Source of the DNA: Eukaryota sp. TZLM1-RC
Lineage: Eukaryota; Metamonada: BaSk clade
Assembly: GCA_040285825.1 (NCBI GenBank)
Contig: JAUPSS010000005.1
Coordinates: 1,364,001-1,428,000, forward strand
Length of the DNA: 64,000 nt
Direction: 5' to 3'
Of this stretch, positions 56,487 to 64,000 are shown in pieces. Numbering within the stretch: position 1 is the stretch's first letter; every line of letters begins with the position of its first letter. Below the pieces are notes generated by a model, which saw nothing but the letters and a program-made list of their open reading frames with translations, was not told where the DNA came from and ran no database searches. The position numbers were made by a program, and so were the translations under genes.

Positions 56487-59400
56487 ATGAGCTGGGGAAA
56501 GCTTGTCCTACAACTGCTGTCCCTGCTTTGCTTTGTGCATGGTAATGGTATGTTCGCATCACTCTCTTTTATTTCAGTCACTAATTATCTGACTGATGTC
56601 TCTTGTTCCTCTTGGACCGATTCAAATTGCTGGAGTAATGGCCTTCCTGCGCCCTCAGACTCTGCTATCCTTGCAGATTGCTCTAGTTCTCTCTCTGTTA
56701 CTGTTTCCTCCTCTCTTAATTTATCGTCAATTCAGATCGGTAGTGAGAACTGCGAAGTCATTCTCACACTTTCCCCAGGAGCTTCGATCTTAACTTCCTC
56801 ACTCGTCTTTACTCATGGAACTATCCAAGGTAGTGGCCATGTTCTCTGTGCGGGATCATCCCTTTTCTCTGGTCCTTATCCCAAAACCCTTGCTCTGCAA
56901 TTAAGTAATCAAGGTAACCTTACCTTTGACAGTGATATTTCTTCAACACTTTTTCTTCTAGGAGGTGCTGTCCTTTTAAACTCTGGAACTCTCTCTATCA
57001 ATGCCCCTTCCCTCATTACTCACCACCCAGACCATGACCCCAATGGCCAGCAACAACCCCAAATTAATAACTTGGGAAACCTTGTTGTTAATGATGACGT
57101 GGAGGTTGACGTACGCTTTTCGAATCAGCAGTTGGTTAAACTTCTTCATGGAACTGCTGTCATTAATAATCCTCATGAATTAATGGGTAATTACGATCTT
57201 TCTGATACTCTTTTAATTACCAAATCTTGCGAATTCAGAAGAGGTTCTGATATCTATGGTGCCACTAGTGGGGTCTTGGTAGTACCTAGATCCGTTACTT
57301 ATATTGTTGCTGGTAGTTATCGCTTTGAGGGGAACCTCCAACTTTTATCAAATTCCAAGGTTTACTTTGCAGCTAGGTCCTCTGTAAGAGTATTTAGCTG
57401 TAGCTACGCCGAGTCTGGTGGTCTCGTAGAGTTTCAATCTTCATGTGCTCTTAGAATAGCTTCTTTTTTTAAAGTTGATGTAAGTGATGGTGTTTTCTCA
57501 GTTAATACTGGTGCTTCATGGCAACCTTCTACTAATGCTATTAGATCTATTACTTTAAATGGTAATGGTAGGTTTGTTTTTAATCCTAGTGTTGGTAATA
57601 TTACTCTTACTGATGTGTCTGTGTATGATAATGGTATTTTCGAGGTTAGTTCTGGAGGTCCCGTCTATCTACGTCATTTGTTAATTGGTGAGGATTATTG
57701 TTCTAATGAACCTCAAGTTTTAGGATCTGATCAAATAAGAGTGGAAAATACATTTGATTGGTATAATGGTTTAGTTGATACAGATATTTTGGTTCAAAGA
57801 CCTGGTGTTTTCAATGTTTTTCCAATTTTTGGCAACGTTACAACCATATTTGGCCAAGAAAACAATCTAATCGTCGATGGTAATTCTTACCTCAATGGCA
57901 CTCTAAACATGGAAAGTTTTGCTTCAGTTGTGTTTAATAACCAAGTTTATATGTATTCTGAAAACCCTCTTTTTTTAGGGAGTTCTTCCACCGTTGAATT
58001 AACTGAAAATTCTTGGTTGTTTGTTATTCCTAATAATGATTTTACTTTAATTACTGGGGACGAAGTTGCTGATTTTTCATTTAATGGTAATTTAACAATT
58101 AATTCACCCGGTTTCATCATTAACGCTAATATTAGCTCTTTCTATGGTGCCAACAGCAATTATACACTTGAAGCGAATAGTGAATTTCTAATCCAAAGTT
58201 CCAATAACCCTTTAATTAATGGTACCTTTTCCCTAGCAGAAAACTCTTTTGTGTCGACTGGTTCTAATGAAGTCACTTTTGTTAAAGGATCTGTTGTACA
58301 CGGCAAAGGGTTACTTAATCCTGGTAGTAATGGTGAAATTTCTTTTTACGGTAATTATTCTGCTTCTCCTTTTATTTCAAAACCTTTTGGTTCTCTAAAG
58401 TTTTACAATGCCTTTATTGCAAATATAAAAGCAATTACTGGGTCAAATGGTGAATTAGTCTTTTCCAATATAGATTTTCTTTTTACCAAATGGATTTTAT
58501 CTGAAATTAACCTCAATAGTGTAACTTCAATCTTTGACTCACTACCCCTTATCCAAGTAGATCACGTTGTCATCAACAATGGTTCTTTTAATGGTTTTGC
58601 TATTGGGAATTCAGAATCTTTATTAATTAATTCATTGGAATTTTCTGGAGCTGTAACCTTTCACAATCTTGCTGGGCTTGTTTCTATTGATAACTTGGTT
58701 GGTACTAGGTCCCAATTATATGTAAATTCTCACCTGAATAACTTAATACTTTCCAATATACAGCTCACTAATGCTGAACTTTTGGTTGACGATATGGCAT
58801 CTGACTTAGTTCTTCCTTTTATTTCAATGTCCTCTAATGCCTGTCTTGAACTAAATACTATGGGAAAAGTAAGTATAGAACAGATTTTAATGAGTGAAGA
58901 TTGTGAATTTAAGACCTCTAGCTTAAATAGTCTGGATATTAACTTTTTTGATTCAATTACATCTGACTTTATTTCGAATGATGTTGAATTACTTTCTTTT
59001 ACAAGTTTTAATCAAGCTGAAAATTCCAATACTGTTATCACCAATTCAAATGTGGCCAGCTTCGATTCTTATCTAGCAAATAATTCTACTATAAAGGTCA
59101 ATTATATCACAGATTCCTTGAATTTCAATGAATTCAACCAAATTGATGATTCCCGCTCTGTGTTTGATCATGTTCGTTCTCTATCTAGTTCTTCCATTTA
59201 TCAGATTAATTCATGTGAATTTAACTTGACTGATGTTTCTATTATTTCAGTATCAAAATTTACTTCAATGGGAAAAAGTGTTTTCGATGTTGAAGATACT
59301 CAAATTTTTAGTTCTGATTGTGTCATTAATTCTCTCAGTACGATCAATTTCAAGTTCGTTTCCGAGTTGATTGAAGTTGCTGAATTGCTTAATTTCGTAG

Positions 59401-62400
59401 ATTCCGGTTTTTTTGCTTCATTTGTTGAGTCATTAATAATTAATTCATTCAGTAATCAACATTACGCATCTTTTTTGCTTATAGAGTCAGTTTCAATGGA
59501 TGAGTTTCTTCAAAATTCTGCCGATAGCGCTCACTTTGAGGCTTTTGATATCAACACCATTAATGTTTCCCATTTGCTACTTTCTGCTGGTACAGTTTTT
59601 TTCAATTCAATCGACCATTCCGTTTACAATAACCTTGAGTTAAATTCAAATAATCCTGTTTCTTTTACTCAAACAAGGTCAAAATCAATCAAAATTTTGG
59701 AGAATCTTGACATTTCTGACCACGGTACCGTTTCCTTCTCCTATGTTGAATTTGAATTTGACGTTCCAGGAATTGATCTTTTCGGCACTTTAAACTTAAA
59801 TAATTTTCAATTTGCTTCAACTATTCCTCATTTAGCTTTGTTCAATTCAGCTGTACTGAGTCTTTATACAGGAGATGATGTTATTATTAATGATTATTTT
59901 AATGTTTATAATTCCTCAATTAGAAAAGGTTCTGATCATTTAACCATCAACAAAGATTCCCTTTTTTTAGGTGGAACATTTGAAGAGTCTGGTACTACTG
60001 AATATCTTTCGTCCTTGTTAATTGAGACTAATTCCATCAAAACTATTACCTCAAAAGCCAAATTAATTTTTAATAAAGTGGTTGATATTACTTCCGAGGT
60101 TGATGAGCTTTTGTTTGGTGAATCTCAACTATTGTTCCGGGATGTCGTCAATGTCCCCAGTGCTATTCACTTTAAACAAGTAGAATTTCCAAGAGCAGAG
60201 TTTGAATTTGAGGATTGTTCGATTAATTTACTTCAAAATACTACCATAGATCCTTTTATTTCTGGTAATGCTGTCTTTTCTATAGCTGATTCTTTAATTT
60301 TAACAGGAGGCAGTGATTTGAAATCCACTACTCTAGATATCGGCAATGTTGTTATTTTTGATTCCTTTTGTTTACCTTTCTGTGATCAAGTGGTAGACTA
60401 TTATTTTGATTCCAATTCAGTCATTCGGCAATCTCCTAGTTATTTAATTACCAACGCTAATGCTAGTGTTGTTTATTCAGGTAGTTATTTATTAAATCCT
60501 CATTTAATTCATAAGGATGGTAGTTTCAAGTTTAAGGATTCAACAAATATTGAATTGACTTCTGTTCTTGTTGAAAATGGTAAATTTGTTTATGATTCTA
60601 GCACTTCTAACACTGGATTGACGGATTTGACTAACTTTTTGTCCATTGGAGGTACTTCCCTATTTGATTCAATCAATTCTCTCTATCTTTTTGATGTTAA
60701 TTTAATGGGAGGTGATTTACTTATTAAATCCAGCTCCACAGGGAACAATTTGTATTTACCTTTGGTTGTTATTGACAATAACTCTTTAATGTTTATTGAA
60801 GAATCCCAGACAGAAGTATCTTTTATTAATTTAAAAGGTGGTACTTTCTCGTTCACCAATTACACAACCATTATTAACGAACAACTTAATATAAATGAAG
60901 GATCTATTTCTACTGGTAACTCCCATTTAACTCTATCACTATCTTCTGTTACCTCCTTTATTGGTAAAAGAGACAAACATTTGTTACCAAACTCGAACAT
61001 TGCTCTTCATGGTAACTTAGTTTTAGATTCTTCTGGTGTTTTCCATGGCCATTACAATGCAAAGTTTGAAGTTTTAGGTTCTGCCAATATTTCTATTATT
61101 CAACCTTCTGTTTGGCACAGTTCTGAGGGAGTTGCCACTTTTGTTATATCTTCACCTGATTTTGTATTGACTGTAATGAATGATTTTGATATTTCTTGGT
61201 ACTTTCATTCTGAAGCACAAATTGATGTTATTAATGATTCCAAATTTAGAATTGCTGGGGGTGGGTTTTTTAATTCTGATATTGTGTTATGTGCTAGCTG
61301 TCACCTTGAAGTAGCCAATGGGGAGTTCATTTTTCCCTCCCATTCTAGATTAAAAGGATTAAACAACCTTGGGAAAACCAGTCACTTTATTACTGATGGT
61401 TCTTCTGTGCTATTTGAAGGTTTCTTTTCACTTGATCCTAATATTGTTCTTGGTTCTGGTTATTTACACTTTATGAAGGGTTCTGTTTATAATATTTCTT
61501 CTCTAGTTGTACCAGAAGGTGGATCTATTGAGTTTTCTGAGTGTCCTGATAATGGTGTTTTTAATCTTTCTGTAATAGAAATTATTGGGGGTAAGGCTGT
61601 TTTAAATTCCTTGTCCTGTGAGTTTGTGACTCCTTTATTTTATTTAGAAGATGGTCTATTTAACTCTAGTTCCATTACTGGAAACTTTGAAGTAGTTGAT
61701 TTCTATTCAATTGATTCAAAAGTAAATTTGGGGGAGGTGTCTGGAAATTTATCGATAAAGTCTTTAAGTACTTTCAACAGTTTTTTTAATTTTGTTGACA
61801 TTGGGAGCGATTTTACTTTGGATGAACCTTTGTACTTTACTAATGGTAAATTTGAATTATCAGCAGTAGGAGGTAATGTTTTTGTTCCTGGTTTAGTAGT
61901 CGAAAATGCTGACCTATCTTTTAATAACATTGAAGGCGAAGTGAATATTCCTTTTATTGATCTTTTATCAGGGATTATTGAATTTGATACTATTGAAAAG
62001 GATATTACTATTGACTCATTAAGAGTTACTGGAGGTGATGTTATATTTAAAAATTTAGGTGGTGATCTAATTATAAATGGAGTGGATCTAACCGGAGGTT
62101 TTCTAATTTTTGATGAATTAATTGCCCCTCTCAATCTTAAATTCCTCATCTTAAACGGTACTTTTGTTTCTTTCAATACTAATCATGATGTTACTATTGA
62201 TGTTGTCAAAATTCATGGTAATTCAACTGTTTCTGGAGAAGATTTACTTTTTGTTACATTTTTGTAATATTTTGAATGGTTTGGTGGTAGAATTGAAAGT
62301 GCTTTGATTGAAACTGGTCCAGAAGCCCAAGCTTATATAGGTTCAGAGCACTTTAAATTTATTGATGATTCTACAATTTCGGTGAAAAACACCATAGATT

Positions 62401-64000
62401 TCATAGAAAACCCAACAATTTTTATTGGAAGTGATTCTTTATTGGATTTTGGTTCTTCTCTTAAGACCAATTTCCAAACATTTACGAACTTTCAATCAAA
62501 TAGTGAAAATAGTACAGGTAATGTTTTAATTCTTGGTGGTGATGTTGAATTTGAAAGTGTTATTATTATTTTTGATTTATTTGTGGAGTTTAATGGAGTT
62601 GGAAAAGCTAATGAAACACTTTTCAGTTTTTCTTTTGGATCAATATTTACTGGATCTCTTGAATTATTTGGCGAATGTGAATTTAATATTTTGGACAAGG
62701 GGATATTTGAATTTGATGAGAACTCCAAATTAATTGGTCCATTTACTTATTTTTATGTTGGTTATACTGTATCTTCTATTACTACCTCACCAACTGTTAT
62801 TTTCAATGGCTTGTTTTCCTTAAATCCTTCAGTTTTGATCGAATTGGGGTCAGTTTATTTTGAGTCTTCATGTTCATTTGAAATTCATAACCTTACAGTA
62901 TTTCACCCAGGTAAAGCAGAATTCAATGGCGTTTCAGGTCCTTTGTGGGCACTTAATCACCTTGAAGTCTCTGGAATTCTTCACATTTTTGATCTTCATC
63001 GTCCTTTGGATGTTTACTTTTACCAAGTTTATGGTTCCAATTCCTCTGTCCATTGGAAAGATATTAATAAGGAGGTTTTGTTCAGGAACTCTATCTTCGT
63101 GAGTGATGGGAAGCTCAAATACGAAAATTTCCCTAATATTTACCACTCTCTTTTACAAATCACTAATGCAGAATTCATCACTGAAACAACCAAATCATTA
63201 AAAGTAACTAAACTTGAAAGTTCCAATTCTGACATTACATTTAATTCCAACCCCAATTCCATTAAAGTTGCAGAATTCTTATTATTTTCCTCTCAGTTAA
63301 GCAGTTCAACTGATTGTGATTTGTTAATCACCAGAGCTACCTTTGACACGTCATCATTACGTGGCTCGGACCATGTATTTATTGATGATTTGGTTTTCAA
63401 GTCAGGGCATTTCTATACCGATGTTACTTCTGTGACTGCTTTGCTCACTAGTGAAGGAACTAAGAATTTTCGTCAAGGTGTTTTGTTTACAATTACCTCC
63501 CATGCAGTTTATGATGGAGGGCAAATTATTGGTTTTAGTAATGCTGAAATCGTTACCGAAAAGTCTTCTGATTTTGAATTGAACGGACCTGAACTTTTTT
63601 ACACTGGATCTACTTCACCTAGAAATTTTCACAATTCAGCCAAAGTTTCAATATTTGGAACTGTTTCTCGATCTGCTGGTGGTTCTTTTAATTGTTCTTT
63701 TGATTTATTTATTGAACCACATGGTCAATTGGATTTCCTTGATGGGTCAATTTACTTACTCGCTGGGGGTTATAATAAGGGACATTTCCATGTACATAAC
63801 TTTGCTAGTATTAGACTGGGTCCCTCAAGAACAAAATTTGGCTATGAATTTGCCCATAAAAGCTTTGAATTGCTTCCTGGATCAGTCACTGAATTTAATG
63901 GTTCTCTTTCTATGGATAGGTTTTCAATTTTGAAAACTTATTCGTTTTTGTCATTAAGTTCTTTTGATTTTGATTCTGGTTCATTTTACTTTGGTCCTGA
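56487..64000 (+). CDS. Giant beta-solenoid surface protein paralogue, interrupted by a stop
   Basis: It starts at ATG 56487 (MSWGKLVLQLLSLLCF, a signal peptide). A frame start at 56433 would be GTG and would put sequence before the signal peptide. The exons are 56487-56547 and 56578 on. An in-frame TAA at 62265-62267 closes it at 1,916 residues, yet the same frame stays open past it to the window end (about 1.7 kb, no stop seen). That continuation stays collinear with the left-hand giant gene (TKFGYEFAHKSFELL near 63830 there matches TKFGYAFGFELLSF), so the stop interrupts a longer gene. The cap after the signal peptide is SCSSWTDSNCWSNG. The rest is beta-strand-rich solenoid. Probably surface-exposed; function unknown. 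Confidence 0.88.
56548..56577 (+). other. 30-nt spliceosomal intron after the signal peptide
   Basis: GTATGT...TTTCAG, phase 1. It is a multiple of three without a stop, so the frame is open either way. The spliced product aligns with the left-hand giant protein: VTNYLTDVSC versus TTHYLDEEGC. The retained form would insert ten residues. Confidence 0.75.
62265..62267 (+). other. In-frame TAA in the giant gene
   Basis: The stop falls between ...LLFVTFL and YFEWFGGR. The left-hand paralogue has ...VHITDHFNWFGGD at the same place, without a stop. The downstream frame continues unchanged. A GT-AG segment at 62264-62290 could remove it but would also remove the conserved FEWFGG, so a nonsense mutation or a sequencing error is preferred. 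Confidence 0.75.

Noticed and set aside
62264-62290. 27-nt intron removing the stop in the right giant gene
   Set aside because: It has GT and AG ends and keeps the frame, but the donor is GTAATA rather than GTATGT, and it would delete FEWFGG, which is conserved in the paralogue.

Overview
This window is nuclear DNA of an AT-rich, intron-poor single-celled eukaryote. The evidence is a eukaryote-type tRNA-Glu, a VID27 homologue, a eukaryotic cysteinyl-tRNA synthetase, PH-domain/Niban-like proteins, TE-derived remnants (non-LTR retrotransposon and Fanzor/TnpB-like genes), and very short introns (29-32 nt, donor GTATGT). TAA, TAG and TGA all end genes that otherwise look intact, so the standard genetic code applies. 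I cannot name the phylum from sequence alone.

Layout. 1-20052 (minus) is one giant gene running off the left edge. It encodes at least 6,673 residues of beta-solenoid surface protein with TIG/IPT-like domains near the left edge. 21397-27591 (minus) is a 2,064-residue type I membrane protein: signal peptide, RCC1 propeller, tandem solenoid repeats, Pmp-like repeats, one TM helix and a cytoplasmic tail. 29704-31319 (minus) is a PH-domain Niban-like gene. 32869-36210 is a decayed Fanzor-like element split by a non-LTR retrotransposon fragment. 36914-39064 is VID27. 39416-39486 is tRNA-Glu(CTC). 39746-40783 (minus) is a WD40 protein. 41697-43568 (minus) is cysteinyl-tRNA synthetase. 43675-45690 holds another retrotransposon fragment abutting a second Fanzor lineage. 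45805-46425 is a leucine-rich repeat protein. 46920-49957 holds a further retrotransposon scrap and the best-preserved Fanzor copy. 50139-50529 is a small two-exon gene and 50687-51160 a small coiled-coil gene. 52465-52984 is a third Fanzor scrap carrying a nested insertion. 54126-55756 (minus) is a second PH/Niban-like paralogue. 56487 to the right edge (plus) is a paralogue of the giant gene, interrupted by one in-frame stop.

The window reads as a surface-protein gene family (three related giants, with sequence shared between them) flanking a housekeeping block whose intergenic spaces are full of mobile-element debris. The most interesting material is (1) at least six remnants from two or three lineages of Fanzor (eukaryotic TnpB) genes, one with catalytic Asp residues intact and followed by a conserved non-coding tail that could encode a guide RNA; (2) two Fanzor C-terminal remnants whose stop codons lie exactly 15 nt upstream of the start codons of two unrelated host genes; (3) mini-introns, including one just after the signal peptide at the same phase in both giant paralogues, and one apparent GT-AT intron; and (4) a palindromic 11-mer about 42 nt upstream of two start codons.
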